A DNA stretch of 64,000 bases from contig NZ_CAJHAD010000017.1 of assembly GCF_904846285.1 (NCBI RefSeq), forward strand, positions 1 to 64,000. Direction: 5' to 3'. Both the position numbers and the translations under genes were made by a program. The first letter of the stretch is position 1. Each line of letters starts with the position of its first letter. Under the pieces are notes generated by a model. It was not told the origin of the DNA, did not search any database, and worked only from the letters and a program-made list of their open reading frames with translations. Source of the DNA: Psychrobacter immobilis. Lineage in GTDB: Bacteria; Pseudomonadota; Gammaproteobacteria; Pseudomonadales; Moraxellaceae. Shown one piece after another: positions 1 to 9,624 of the stretch.

Positions 1-187
1 GAATAGGTCATATATTCTTATACCATTTCGCTTGTTTTAAAACAATTGTATCTTATTTATAAAAGACTGACTATATATGCTATCCTCAATAAATTTATAG
101 ACTATTGTAATCATAAATAGCAATTTTTTACCTATTATTTTTCTATCCTTATACCATTTCTAATTGCCTGTATTACAGAGAGTTATC

Positions 188-1522
188 ATGAGCGATGTTG
201 AAGACAACAAGCTGCCAGTTGAATCTGAGCTACCACCTTACCGCCAAGCTGATACGCAAGCGCCTAAATCATCATCAAAATTCCCGTTATGGTTATTGCC
301 AGTATTGGCTATCGTACTTGTCATTGGGGTGTTGGTTGGTAAATACTGGGGCGGCGATAAAGCAGCGAGTGATGAGTTACCAGGGGCTAGCAGTGCGCAA
401 AGCGCAACTGCCGACCCAAAAGATAGCAGCAACCAGCAAGCGGTATTATCAGTCGAAACAATATCGCCAAGCCAAGATAGTATTGGTAACACGCTGAGTG
501 CCGATGGCACCATCAATGCTAAAGACGTGGCTAATGTCAGCGCCAAAGTAAACGGCGTTGCGATTGAGCGTATATTGGTTCAAGAGGGCGATCGCGTCAA
601 AGCGGGGCAAGTACTAGCGATATTTGATACTGATGCCATGGAGCAACAGGTTTTACAAGCTGAGGCAGATGTTGCCGAAGCAGAAGCAACGCTTGCCAAT
701 GCGACTGCCGATGCAGCCCGCGTCCTGCCGCTGATTGAGATAGATGCCATTAGTAGACAAGAAGCGGATCGCTATCGTACCTCTAAACTTCAAGCACAGG
801 CGGCACTACAAGCATCTAAAGCGCGACTCAGTACCCAGCGTTTAAGTGTCAATAATGCCAATGTGGTCGCACCGGTCAGCGGTGTCATCAGTGAAAAAAT
901 GGCTGAGGTTGGTATGGTTGCTGGTGGTGAGCCATTATTTACCATTATTAAAGGCGGTGTTTTGGAATGGCGCGCGGATATCGATCCTAAACTCCTTGGT
1001 GAAGTAAATGTCGGCACGCCAGTGCGTGTCAGCTTACCGGGTGGCGATTCTGTGATGGGGCAAGTCAGTCGTATTGCACCAACGGCCGATAATAACCGTC
1101 AAATCACTATTTATGCTAGCCTCGCTGCTAACTCAAAAGTGCGTGCTGGCATGTACCAAACGGGTGAATTCCTATTGGGTAGTACTAGTGCTCAGACCGT
1201 ACCAAATAGTGCCATTGTCAGCAATGATGGCTATGATTATGTGATGCTAGTGACCAATATCAGTAGCCAAGACGGTAAAAACATAGGACGTATCAAACAA
1301 CAACGCGTGACTTTGGGTGAGCGCTTTGGTGATAATGTGGCGCTGACAGAGCCGCTACCAGCAGACAGCCGACTTGTGAAGCAAGGCGGCAGCTTCTTAA
1401 ACGATGGCGACTTGGTACGTGTTGTTGATGGTCTAAATACAGCCAATGATAAATCAGGCAGCCAAACTGGCAAAGTTTCAAACGCTGCAAGCATTGGCAC
1501 AGCCACGCAGGCGCGCTCATGA
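188..1522 (+). CDS. RND efflux periplasmic adaptor (membrane fusion protein)
   Basis: Adaptor subunit that should link an inner-membrane RND pump to an outer-membrane channel. Seen: a short cytoplasmic N-terminus, one membrane segment (about residues 34-53), a lipoyl/barrel-sandwich half ('VQEGDRVKAGQVLAIFDTD'), an alpha-helical hairpin rich in Ala/Glu/Gln, the second lipoyl half ('VVAPVSGVISEKMAEVG'), then a beta-barrel region. About 444 residues, normal for the family. I chose the ATG at 188 because a purine-rich AGAGAG lies just upstream; a TTG at 164 would add eight residues. The stop overlaps the pump gene by 4 bp (ATGA), so the two are coupled. No outer-membrane factor gene is visible in the window. 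Substrate unknown. Confidence 0.9.
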   Translation: MSDVEDNKLPVESELPPYRQADTQAPKSSSKFPLWLLPVLAIVLVIGVLVGKYWGGDKAASDELPGASSAQSATADPKDSSNQQAVLSVETISPSQDSIGNTLSADGTINAKDVANVSAKVNGVAIERILVQEGDRVKAGQVLAIFDTDAMEQQVLQAEADVAEAEATLANATADAARVLPLIEIDAISRQEADRYRTSKLQAQAALQASKARLSTQRLSVNNANVVAPVSGVISEKMAEVGMVAGGEPLFTIIKGGVLEWRADIDPKLLGEVNVGTPVRVSLPGGDSVMGQVSRIAPTADNNRQITIYASLAANSKVRAGMYQTGEFLLGSTSAQTVPNSAIVSNDGYDYVMLVTNISSQDGKNIGRIKQQRVTLGERFGDNVALTEPLPADSRLVKQGGSFLNDGDLVRVVDGLNTANDKSGSQTGKVSNAASIGTATQARS

Positions 1523-4500
1523 GTTTAAATGTCTCCGCTTACTCGATTAGAAATCCTTTAGTTGCCATCTTACTGTTTGTGCTGCTGACTTTGGGCGGCA
1601 TCTACGGCTTTATGCAAATGAAGGTGCAACAATTCCCCGATATTGACCTACCAGCGGTGGTGGTTACCGTTACCTTACCGGGTGCCGCGCCATCGCAGCT
1701 CGAAAACGATATTGCAAAGAAGGTGGAGAATAAGCTCACCAGCATTGAGGGTGTCAAGCATATTCGCACCAGCCTACAGACGGGCGTAGCAACCATAGCC
1801 ACCGAGTTTGTCTTAGAAAAAGACATCCAAGAAGCGGTCGACGATGTACGTTCGGCAGTCGGTGAAGTGCGTAGCGATTTGCCAGCTGCAGCCAATGACC
1901 CCATCATTACCAAGGTTTCAACCTCAGGATTTCCCGTCGTTACCTATTATGTTGCGTCTGAAAATATGAATGTGGAAGACTTGTCTTGGTTCGTTGATGA
2001 TACGATTACCAAGCGTCTTTCCGACATACCGGGTGTCAGTACCGTCAGTCGCATCGGTGGGCTACAGCGAGAGATTACCGTTGCCGCTGACCCTATTACA
2101 TTAAGTGGTCTTAAGCTTTCTATCACTCAGTTATCCAATCAAATCACCGGTATCCAGCAAGACAGCTCAGGCGGTGAAGCAGAAGTAGGCAAAACCACAC
2201 AGACTATTCGCGTGCTTGGTGCTGTTGAACGTGTTAGCGATTTAAACAATTTACAAGTCGCTGTGCCGACAGGTGGTACGCAAGCGCTTGGACGTATGGC
2301 AGACATCACCGATGGCGCTGCTGACCCAAGCTCGATTGCCAAGCTCGATGGCGAAACGGTGGTGGCATTTAATATCACGCGTTCGCGCGGTGCTAGTGAA
2401 GTTGAAGTCATGGAGTTGGTTGACGCCGAGTTAGCCAAGCTGTCAGCCGATGTCGGCAATATCGATATTGAAAAAGTCTATGATCGAGCCACGCCCATCG
2501 CTGAAGATTATCAAGCGTCCTTACGCATGCTGATAGAAGGCGGTTTGCTTGCCGTAGTGGTAGTATTCTTATTTTTGCGCAATATCCGTGCCACCTTTGT
2601 GGCTGCAGTGGCATTGCCGTTGTCCGTTATCCCGACGTTTTTGGGCATGTACTTATTTGACTTTAGCTTAAATATTATCTCATTACTGGCACTATCACTG
2701 GTCATCGGCGTACTAGTTGATGATGCGATTGTAGAAGTTGAAAATATCATCCGCCATTTGCGTATGGGAAAGACGCCTTATGAAGCGGCGATGGAAGCGG
2801 CTGACGAGATTGGCTTAGCAGTCGTTGCGACCACTTTTACCCTAATTGCGGTGTTTTTACCGACTGCCTTTATGGGCGGGATTGTCGGGCAATTTTTCCG
2901 ACAATTTGGTTGGACCGCAGCCTTATCCATATTTGCGTCGTTAATGGTCGCGCGTCTTATCACGCCGATGATGGCTGCTTATATATTACGACCAGAAAAA
3001 AAGCACGTCGAAAAACAAAGCGCGTTGATGGATTGGTATTTAAAAGTGGTGTCATGGACGCTGCATCATCGCTGGATTACGATGGGGGCGACGTTAATAC
3101 TATTTGTGGCATCGTTGGCTTTAGTGAAATTACTACCAACCTCTTTTATTCCTGATAATGATATTGACCAGACGCGGGTTGAGATTGAGCTGACCCCTGA
3201 TGTGGCGCTAGAAGATACCGAGCGTGTTGCGGCGATGGCAAGTGAGCGTATATTGGCCATGCCTGAAGTAACCCATATTTTTACCTCGGTAGGGGAAGCG
3301 CAAGCGGCAATGGAAGCCAGCTCTGGCGGCAAAGCTGAAAATATCGCGGGTTTGGATGTGGTGCTTGCTCCAAGAGCAGAGCGTGCCTCTAAGCAAGAAA
3401 TCGAGCGTAAAATCAGTAGTATGTTGTCAGAAGTACCGGGTGCGCGCTTTACCGTTGGCTTATCGAGTGGCGGTGAAACTGGTTATAATTTTTCTTTGAC
3501 CAGTACTGATCCGCGCCTGCTTGAGCAGACAGCGCAGCAAATGATGGCAGAGATTCGGGCGTTACCAAGCGCGGGTGCTGTCACCAGTGATCGCAGTCTG
3601 CCGCGCCAAGAGCTGACAGTGACACCAAACAGGCTAGCAATGGCCGATAAAGGCGTGACCACGCAAGATATTGCCGCCACCTTACGTGTGGCGACCGTTG
3701 GCGACTATGAGCAGCGTTTATCTAAACTGAATCTCGATACGCGCCAAGTCCCTATCGTAGTGCGCCTGCCAGATATCGCTAAGCAAAACGTCAGTCAGTT
3801 AGAAGGCTTATATGTGCCGAGTGCCTTACCTGCAGGACAAGGCGTACGAGTAGGTGAAGTGGCGTCATTAAACTTTGGTACTGGACCTGCGCAAATCAGC
3901 CGCCTCGATCGTGAGCGGGCGATTAGTATCACCGTTCAGCCCGCCAATGGTGAGCTGGGCGACTTGGTACAAGCGGTTAAAAGCATCCCAAGTATGCAAC
4001 AGCTACCAGCCTCTATTACCATTATTGACCAAGGACAAGCAGAGAACATGGCTGAGCTATTTAGCGGCTTTGTGATTGCGATGTCGGTCGGTGTGGTCTG
4101 TATTTTAGGCGTGCTTATTTTATTATTTGGTCGTATATTGCAGCCATTTACTATTTTGATGGCGTTACCATTGTCTATCGGTGGCGCTTTTGTGGGCTTG
4201 GTGATTACTAATAGTAGTCTATCGATGCCATCGATGATTGGTTTTATTATGCTGATGGGCATCGCGACTAAAAACTCTATCTTATTGGTCGATTATGCAT
4301 TGATTGCGCAGCGTCGAGGTTTGGCGCGTTTTGATGCCATTATCGACTCTTGTCGTAAGCGTGCTCGGCCGATTATTATGACCACCATTGCGATGGGCGC
4401 GGGTATGATGCCCTTGGTCTTTGGTTGGGGCGATGCCGATCCTACCTTCCGTCGTCCAATGGCCGCCGCTGTCTTGGGCGGTTTAGTTACCTCAACCTTA

Positions 4501-4617
4501 TTAAGCCTGGTGGTCATACCCGTGGTTTATACCTTGATGGACGACTTATCAGGATGGTTTGGCAAATGGTTAATACCGCATGGCAAAGATAAGGAAAGTG
4601 TCGTTATTGAAAAGTAA
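1519..4617 (+). CDS. RND efflux transporter, inner-membrane pump
   Basis: Proton-driven efflux pump of the AcrB/MexB-like superfamily, 1032 residues, the usual length. Seen: N-terminal membrane segment ('NPLVAILLFVLLTLGGIYGF'), two large periplasmic loops, and a central TM block with the proton-relay pair in 'GVLVDDAIVEVEN'. The relay lysine is in 'GIATKNSILLVDYA' near residue 920. The sequence is closer to the less well characterised HAE-type pumps than to AcrB itself, so no drug substrate can be assigned. It starts inside the stop of the adaptor gene. A 525-bp gene-free stretch follows, so the unit is only two genes. Confidence 0.93.
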   Translation: MSLNVSAYSIRNPLVAILLFVLLTLGGIYGFMQMKVQQFPDIDLPAVVVTVTLPGAAPSQLENDIAKKVENKLTSIEGVKHIRTSLQTGVATIATEFVLEKDIQEAVDDVRSAVGEVRSDLPAAANDPIITKVSTSGFPVVTYYVASENMNVEDLSWFVDDTITKRLSDIPGVSTVSRIGGLQREITVAADPITLSGLKLSITQLSNQITGIQQDSSGGEAEVGKTTQTIRVLGAVERVSDLNNLQVAVPTGGTQALGRMADITDGAADPSSIAKLDGETVVAFNITRSRGASEVEVMELVDAELAKLSADVGNIDIEKVYDRATPIAEDYQASLRMLIEGGLLAVVVVFLFLRNIRATFVAAVALPLSVIPTFLGMYLFDFSLNIISLLALSLVIGVLVDDAIVEVENIIRHLRMGKTPYEAAMEAADEIGLAVVATTFTLIAVFLPTAFMGGIVGQFFRQFGWTAALSIFASLMVARLITPMMAAYILRPEKKHVEKQSALMDWYLKVVSWTLHHRWITMGATLILFVASLALVKLLPTSFIPDNDIDQTRVEIELTPDVALEDTERVAAMASERILAMPEVTHIFTSVGEAQAAMEASSGGKAENIAGLDVVLAPRAERASKQEIERKISSMLSEVPGARFTVGLSSGGETGYNFSLTSTDPRLLEQTAQQMMAEIRALPSAGAVTSDRSLPRQELTVTPNRLAMADKGVTTQDIAATLRVATVGDYEQRLSKLNLDTRQVPIVVRLPDIAKQNVSQLEGLYVPSALPAGQGVRVGEVASLNFGTGPAQISRLDRERAISITVQPANGELGDLVQAVKSIPSMQQLPASITIIDQGQAENMAELFSGFVIAMSVGVVCILGVLILLFGRILQPFTILMALPLSIGGAFVGLVITNSSLSMPSMIGFIMLMGIATKNSILLVDYALIAQRRGLARFDAIIDSCRKRARPIIMTTIAMGAGMMPLVFGWGDADPTFRRPMAAAVLGGLVTSTLLSLVVIPVVYTLMDDLSGWFGKWLIPHGKDKESVVIEK

Positions 4618-5013
4618 ACTATGTTGAGAAAGCATAAAGCATGATGCTCAAATATAGCCAACTACCAAAATCATCAAGTAGATAAGGTAAGTTATCCATT
4701 GAATATTGATATTGAAGGTGTAAAGTATTAGTTTTGTTTAAGGAGCTTTATTAAAATATTAATTAATATTCATAAAATTTCATATAATCTTGTAAAAGAG
4801 TGTTTTCAAGTTTGGATGCTTATTAATATTTGATATATTATAAAACCTTGAATTTAAAACATAAATAAAATTAACTTTTGTAAAAATAATGCGATTGGGT
4901 CGATAAAAGTATTGAAATCCATTAAATATTGCTTTATTGTAGCGGTATCAATTTTACTGAAAATGACAATGCTATAACGTTGTAGTATCACTATTGCGCT
5001 ACAGCATTTTACA
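4618..5013. other. gene-free AT-rich intergenic stretch
   Basis: Between the RND pump and the surface lipoprotein I see no credible reading frame. The sequence is strongly AT-rich. Near its right end two similar words occur, TTGTAGCGGTATCA near 4937 and TTGTAGTATCA near 4980. The second is part of a TGTAG/CTACA inverted repeat at 4981-5003, just upstream of a clear promoter, so it could be an operator. Confidence 0.5.
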
Positions 5014-5042
5014 TTGACATAAAGCAGACGGTTTGGTAATCT
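5014..5042 (+). promoter_or_regulatory. sigma70-type promoter for the surface-lipoprotein cassette
   Basis: TTGACA at 5014-5019 and TAATCT at 5037-5042, separated by exactly 17 bp. The -35 box is perfect and the -10 box is a 4/6 match. The implied transcript would carry a leader of about 95 nt before the ATG at 5143. The inverted repeat TGTAG...CTACA (4981-5003) lies directly upstream. Confidence 0.6.
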
Positions 5043-5142
5043 GAGCGTTAAGCTGTTCGCTTCCTACATGCTGTAGTTAATAGCGAAGTATACCGTACTA
5101 TCTATACATGAGTAGTTCTTACATCGATATGAGGAAATAAAG

Positions 5143-6717
5143 ATGAAACAAAAATATCTAGCAGTAGCATTGAGTGCTGTCTTCGCAGCAACAGCATTAG
5201 CAGGTTGTGGTAGTGATGGCGATAGCAGTTATAATCCTACGCCTACGCCTACGCCTACGCCTACGCCTACGCCTACGCCTACTCCAACACCTACGCCTAC
5301 TCCAACACCTACGCCTACTCCAACACCTACTCCAACACCTACTCCAACACCTACTCCAACACCTACTCCAGGTCAAGGTGATGAAGACAACACTGGTGCA
5401 GCAGCTGAAGGTAACTTGGATCTAAACACTAAGACTACTGTTGGTGGTCAGCAGTATGTACGTGGTGATGCTGCTAACTTTGACCGTGTCTTAAACACTC
5501 CTAACACTACTAACGCTAACGCGACTGTATTGAACGGTATTACTCTACAGAACAAAAAACTTGATAACATCGTTATCGGTCGTGAAACTGTAAATCGTGA
5601 AGACGGTACACCTGAAGAAGCGGTACGTTATGCTGGTGAAGCGGTTGATGGCTTCTCTCTAGAAACTGAAGCTGCTACTACTGGCCTTCAAGAATATAAC
5701 GTTGCCAATGGTATTGATGTAACTAGTGCTGATAATACTAAAAATGGTTTAGTTGTAATCAGTAAAGCACCTTCAGATACTAACTTTACTGTTACAGGTC
5801 AAGAAAACGACTCAGCTTCAAAAGGTAAAGTAAACGCAGTAACTGGTTCGAATCTTAACACTCGTATTTTCGGTAACAAATCTCTTGATACAACCAATGC
5901 TGCAGCTCTGAACAGCGTTCGCTTTGTTGCAGCTACTGATGCTGCTGGTAATCTAGTTGTTGATACAACAACTGCAACGCCATCGTTCAAAGAAATCAAA
6001 CTTGATGATGTTCAATATGGTCGTGTGACTTCAAACATCGACAAACTACCTGATGCTACAACTGTAGATGGCACTACTTATTATCAGTCTGCTATTTCTG
6101 CAGCTGCTGATAGAAATTCTGCAGATACTGCTGATAAAGCTACAGTAGATACTTATTTCTACCGTGGTACTAACGAAACTACTGTTGCGCAAATGAATGC
6201 TATGCAAGCAACTGGCGGTAACGTTAGCTATGCAGGTCATGCATTAATGTATGGTATCGATAACTCGTACCATGGTAACCTAGGTGATCCTAACAGTAAC
6301 TCTTTCGGTGATGCTGATAGAGCTTTAGAAGGTAAAGGTAACTTCGTACAAGCCAATGTAAACATGGCTGATAGAACTATCGCTGGTAACATCTTTAACG
6401 TTTGGGATGTACAACCAGGTGCAGCAGGTTCTGCAGTTGTTACTAAGCAAGATAACTTAGTTAACTTCAAAGGTCAGATCTTCGGTAACACTGCTAAAGG
6501 TGAATCACAATTAGCTTATGGTACTGATAAAACAGAAGGTACGTTTAAAGGTACTTTCTTCGGTCCTAACGCCGATGAGCTTGGTGGTGCTGTAAACTCT
6601 GTAACTAATGGTTATGGTGCTCCAGCTTGGGGTGGTGTATTTGGTGCAGAGAAAGTAGAAACTCCAAAACCACCTGTAATCACTCCTCCTGGCGGTAACG
6701 CTAACCAAACTGAGTAA
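5143..6717 (+). CDS. Slam-dependent surface lipoprotein with Pro-Thr repeat stalk (TbpB-barrel-like)
   Basis: Predicted outer-membrane, surface-exposed lipoprotein of 524 residues. Seen: a lipoprotein signal peptide ending in the lipobox LAGC (Cys21), a flexible stalk of 22 Pro-Thr pairs (about residues 32-76), then a large beta-rich region. Near the C-terminus, 'FKGTFFGPNADELGGAV' and 'WGGVFGAEK' match the closing beta-barrel signature of TbpB and other Slam substrates. 'YAGHALMYGID' (about residue 365) looks like another barrel strand. The next gene encodes a Slam exporter, which supports the call. The ligand is unknown: in relatives these proteins bind host iron or heme proteins, complement factors or heme. 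The TbpB-like fold is my reading of motifs, not a search result. The start is supported by GAGGA about 10 bp upstream. Confidence 0.78.
   Translation: MKQKYLAVALSAVFAATALAGCGSDGDSSYNPTPTPTPTPTPTPTPTPTPTPTPTPTPTPTPTPTPTPTPTPTPTPGQGDEDNTGAAAEGNLDLNTKTTVGGQQYVRGDAANFDRVLNTPNTTNANATVLNGITLQNKKLDNIVIGRETVNREDGTPEEAVRYAGEAVDGFSLETEAATTGLQEYNVANGIDVTSADNTKNGLVVISKAPSDTNFTVTGQENDSASKGKVNAVTGSNLNTRIFGNKSLDTTNAAALNSVRFVAATDAAGNLVVDTTTATPSFKEIKLDDVQYGRVTSNIDKLPDATTVDGTTYYQSAISAAADRNSADTADKATVDTYFYRGTNETTVAQMNAMQATGGNVSYAGHALMYGIDNSYHGNLGDPNSNSFGDADRALEGKGNFVQANVNMADRTIAGNIFNVWDVQPGAAGSAVVTKQDNLVNFKGQIFGNTAKGESQLAYGTDKTEGTFKGTFFGPNADELGGAVNSVTNGYGAPAWGGVFGAEKVETPKPPVITPPGGNANQTE
5236..5370 (+). repeat. 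in-frame hexanucleotide/dodecamer tandem repeat encoding (PT)22-P
   Basis: The tract begins with seven pure CCTACG units (5236-5277), followed by a mixture of CCTACG, CCTACT and CCAACA units, the last dominated by the 12-mer CCTACTCCAACA. All units are multiples of three, so slippage would lengthen or shorten the stalk of the lipoprotein without shifting frame. Confidence 0.95.
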
Positions 6718-6746
6718 TAGTTTAGTTATTATCTAGTAATGAACAA

Positions 6747-6776
6747 GCAGACGGCCACCTTTGAGTGGTCGTTTGC
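6747..6776 (+). terminator. hairpin between lipoprotein and Slam genes
   Basis: GCAGACGGCCAC and GTGGTCGTTTGC form a 12-bp stem (two G-U pairs) around a 6-nt loop. Only a weak T-rich tail follows. It may be a leaky terminator that lets the lipoprotein be made in excess over its exporter, or an mRNA-stabilising 3' hairpin. Confidence 0.5.
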
Positions 6777-6812
6777 GTATTTGATGATTAACAATTACTG
6801 ATTGGAACCGTT

Positions 6813-8315
6813 ATGCAATATTTTCGACACTCTGATATGTATAGTGCATTGGCTTTTATAGTAAGCTGTAGCGCTATGAACTTGCAAGCTGCTGAACCAT
6901 CAACAGTGCCACTAGCCCCACAAGACAACTCCATTGAAACAATTAATAAGTTAATCAATCAATCGCGCCCAGATGAATTTGAAAGACTGCCAACAGATTT
7001 GCCTTCAGATGATTCTGGCCCAAAGATGAGTAAAGAAGAAAGCAAAGCTTATTTAAAAGCTAATCCTGCTGAGTTTGAGAAATTATTAAGTAATATGCTC
7101 AGACAAGCCAATGCTGAGTCATTAGAGGAATTACTCCCAGTTTATCAACAAGTACCTAATTATGATCCTTCAGTGATAGACTGGGGTAATGCTATTATCG
7201 CTGCAAAAAAAGGTAAGTTAGATGAAGCGGTAACTATGTATCGTAAGGTGAATGCGCAGTTACCTGAAGTTCAGATTTTAAGATTTCAGTTGGCCATGGC
7301 TCTGTACTACAACCGGCAATTTGATGCTGCACAGTCGGAGTTTGAAGCATTGCGTAGTGAAGCGCCTACTGAAGATGATGTAAAAGTTATTAATAACTAT
7401 CTAAATGCTATTAACGCTCAAGACCGTTGGAGTTTTAATGGTTCAGTATCGTATATGGACGATAGTAATATCACTAACTCACCAGAGCAAGGTACACAGA
7501 TCGTTAGACCTGATGGCTCAGTTCTTACTTACACATCGCCTAGAGAGTCAGGGAAAGGTTTTAACTTTAATGCAAGTGGTGATAGAAAATGGTTGTATGA
7601 CAACAAGATATTTACCACTGTTAACTTAAATAGCTATGGTAAATACTACTGGGATAATAAAGACTATAATGATGTCACTGCTGGTATCGGCGCTGGTATT
7701 GGCTATCAGAATGCTGTTACAGAAGTGGAGATTGGTCCATTTTATAACAAACGCTGGTATGCGCAAGGTAAAAGCGGCGATGGTGGTTTACAGAGCTATG
7801 CAGATACTACGGGGATAAAGCTTAGCGCTAATCAATGGCTTAGTCCAAAGCTACGGTATCAGGGTTTGGCACGCTACGCTAAATCAAGCTATATAGATAA
7901 GTATGAATTTAATGATGGTGAAGACTGGCTGTTAGCAAATACCGCAGTTTATCTGCCAAATGGTCAGCAATTTTGGACATTTGGTGTTGATTATTCTACT
8001 CGAGATTCTGAAGATGATTCCTTAGCTTATGACCGTCCAGGTGTCAGAGTAGGTTGGGGTCAAACATGGCCAAAAGGTTATACTACAAGATTAGATCTTG
8101 GTTACGCAGAGCGTAATTATGATGGTGCAGACTTCTTTGGTATTCAACGTGAAAACAAAGAATACAGTGCGGGTATTACCGCATGGAATAGAGGTTTCTC
8201 TTTCTTGGGTCTGACACCGAGATTAAGTTGGAACTATAATAAAGTAACCAGTAATTCACCTTTTGAAGAATATGATAAAAATGATGTTTCAGTCGAATTG
8301 ACTAAAGCATTCTAA
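6813..8315 (+). CDS. Slam, surface lipoprotein assembly modulator (DUF560)
   Basis: Outer-membrane protein that moves lipoproteins to the cell surface. Seen: an N-terminal hydrophobic segment that looks like a signal peptide (cleavage near residue 27, after 'LQAA'), a TPR-like helical region (about residues 95-200, 'AIIAAKKGKLDEAVTMYRKV'), then a C-terminal beta-barrel. The barrel opens with 'WSFNGSVSYMDDSNITNSP', the usual DUF560 entry, and ends in aromatic residues ('VSVELTKAF'). At 500 residues it is full length. The gene follows its presumed substrate by 95 bp with a hairpin between. M9 is an alternative start that would give a more typical signal peptide. Confidence 0.85.
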   Translation: MQYFRHSDMYSALAFIVSCSAMNLQAAEPSTVPLAPQDNSIETINKLINQSRPDEFERLPTDLPSDDSGPKMSKEESKAYLKANPAEFEKLLSNMLRQANAESLEELLPVYQQVPNYDPSVIDWGNAIIAAKKGKLDEAVTMYRKVNAQLPEVQILRFQLAMALYYNRQFDAAQSEFEALRSEAPTEDDVKVINNYLNAINAQDRWSFNGSVSYMDDSNITNSPEQGTQIVRPDGSVLTYTSPRESGKGFNFNASGDRKWLYDNKIFTTVNLNSYGKYYWDNKDYNDVTAGIGAGIGYQNAVTEVEIGPFYNKRWYAQGKSGDGGLQSYADTTGIKLSANQWLSPKLRYQGLARYAKSSYIDKYEFNDGEDWLLANTAVYLPNGQQFWTFGVDYSTRDSEDDSLAYDRPGVRVGWGQTWPKGYTTRLDLGYAERNYDGADFFGIQRENKEYSAGITAWNRGFSFLGLTPRLSWNYNKVTSNSPFEEYDKNDVSVELTKAF

Positions 8316-8349
8316 TTTTATTATTCATATATATAAGAGATATTAACTT

Positions 8350-9624
8350 ATGCGCCGTTCGCTACCCATTGTTATAGGATTGCGCTTTACTCGTTCAGAA
8401 AATGCTAATAAGTTTTTATCTTTTATCTCATCGGTATCTATGGCAGGTCTAATACTTGGCGTTGCTGCATTAATTGTGGTGACGTCAGTCTTAAATGGTT
8501 TTGAAGAAGCGTTATCTAAAAAAATATTAGGAATGGTGCCACAGGCGGCGGTCTATTCGTCATTTCCCTTAGATGATTGGAAGCCGTTTGCGCAAGCCAT
8601 AGAAAAAAACGATAGCAATGTAGTAGGGACCGCACCTTTTGTGCAGGCTCGAGGTATGTTGTCGCTAAATGGTGATGTAAATAGCACCATCATAAACGGT
8701 ATAGAGCCAACTTCTCATGCTAAGGTATCTATTCTTAAACAAAGCATGGTAGCGGGTGATTTTGAAAGTTTAAATGCTGGTGCTAATAATATTATCCTCG
8801 GCAAATATGTCGTCGATAAATATGCTTTAAAGCTCGGTGATGAAGTTGGAATTATAATCTCTAAACCTTCTAATTCTACAGTCGGTATCACACCTACTTT
8901 TCATACTTATACGCTTACGGGCGTATTTCATGTCAGCCAAGAGATAGAGAAGTGGATGAGTTATATCGCCATGGATGATGCTTCTGATGCGGTAGGCTTA
9001 AATCACGGTGCGACTGGTATTCGTCTAAATTTAAAAGATGTTTTTACCTCTCAGGACTCAGCTAAGCAAGCATTAACTAGTGTTTCTACCCAAGCTTCTA
9101 CTCTCCAAGATGTTCAAAAAGACGTTACTTTTTCTAGTGGAGACTGGACGCAGACCCATGGCAGTTTATATACTTCTATTCGTATGCAAAAAACCATGAT
9201 GTCGTTACTTCTATTTCTCATTATTTTAGTTGCAGCATTTAACGTTATTTCAACATTAGTGATGAGCGTTACAGAAAAAAGATCAGATGTGGCGATACTA
9301 AAAACTTTTGGAGCGTCATCAAGTCTTATTTCCCGAATATTTATCGTTCAGGGGACTGTTATTGGCGTATTAGGTGTGCTTATTGGTTTAGCCTTAGGTA
9401 TTGTACTGTCGCTTAGCATTCCTAGTGTGTCAGCTTGGATCAATGTCACTTTTGATTTAGGGCTTTTTGATAATTACTTTGTGGAGTCATTACCTTCCAA
9501 AATTAAACTCATAGATATACTGCTTATCTTAATATCTTCTTTAGTTGTCGTTTTATTATCTACTCTATATCCGTCATACAGTGCTGCTAAAATTGAACCT
9601 GTACAAGCATTAAAAGGTGAATAA
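8350..9624 (+). CDS. LolC/LolE-family lipoprotein-releasing permease (orphan)
   Basis: Inner-membrane permease of the type that, with the ATPase LolD, extracts mature lipoproteins for transfer to LolA. Seen: the N-terminal 'GLRFTRSENANKFLSFISSVSMAGL' region typical of LolC/LolE, a first TM at about 27-50, a large periplasmic domain, and three C-terminal TMs (about 275-300, 325-350, 383-405) with the FtsX core and the ending 'YPSYSAAKIEPVQALKGE'. 424 residues, normal. It begins 34 bp after the Slam gene, same strand. There is no lolD next to it. It may be the only Lol permease (a LolF-like hybrid is used in related genera) with lolD elsewhere, or a copy dedicated to the surface lipoprotein; the window cannot decide. 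Confidence 0.88.
   Translation: MRRSLPIVIGLRFTRSENANKFLSFISSVSMAGLILGVAALIVVTSVLNGFEEALSKKILGMVPQAAVYSSFPLDDWKPFAQAIEKNDSNVVGTAPFVQARGMLSLNGDVNSTIINGIEPTSHAKVSILKQSMVAGDFESLNAGANNIILGKYVVDKYALKLGDEVGIIISKPSNSTVGITPTFHTYTLTGVFHVSQEIEKWMSYIAMDDASDAVGLNHGATGIRLNLKDVFTSQDSAKQALTSVSTQASTLQDVQKDVTFSSGDWTQTHGSLYTSIRMQKTMMSLLLFLIILVAAFNVISTLVMSVTEKRSDVAILKTFGASSSLISRIFIVQGTVIGVLGVLIGLALGIVLSLSIPSVSAWINVTFDLGLFDNYFVESLPSKIKLIDILLILISSLVVVLLSTLYPSYSAAKIEPVQALKGE

Noticed and set aside
4618-5142. Fur box before the surface lipoprotein
   Set aside because: Looked for GATAAT-type dyads expected of iron control; nothing close to the 19-bp consensus is visible near the promoter.
5236-5370. Tandem repeat that could be taken for a CRISPR array
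   Set aside because: The units are 6 and 12 bp, have no spacers, and encode the Pro-Thr stalk in frame. No cas genes are nearby.
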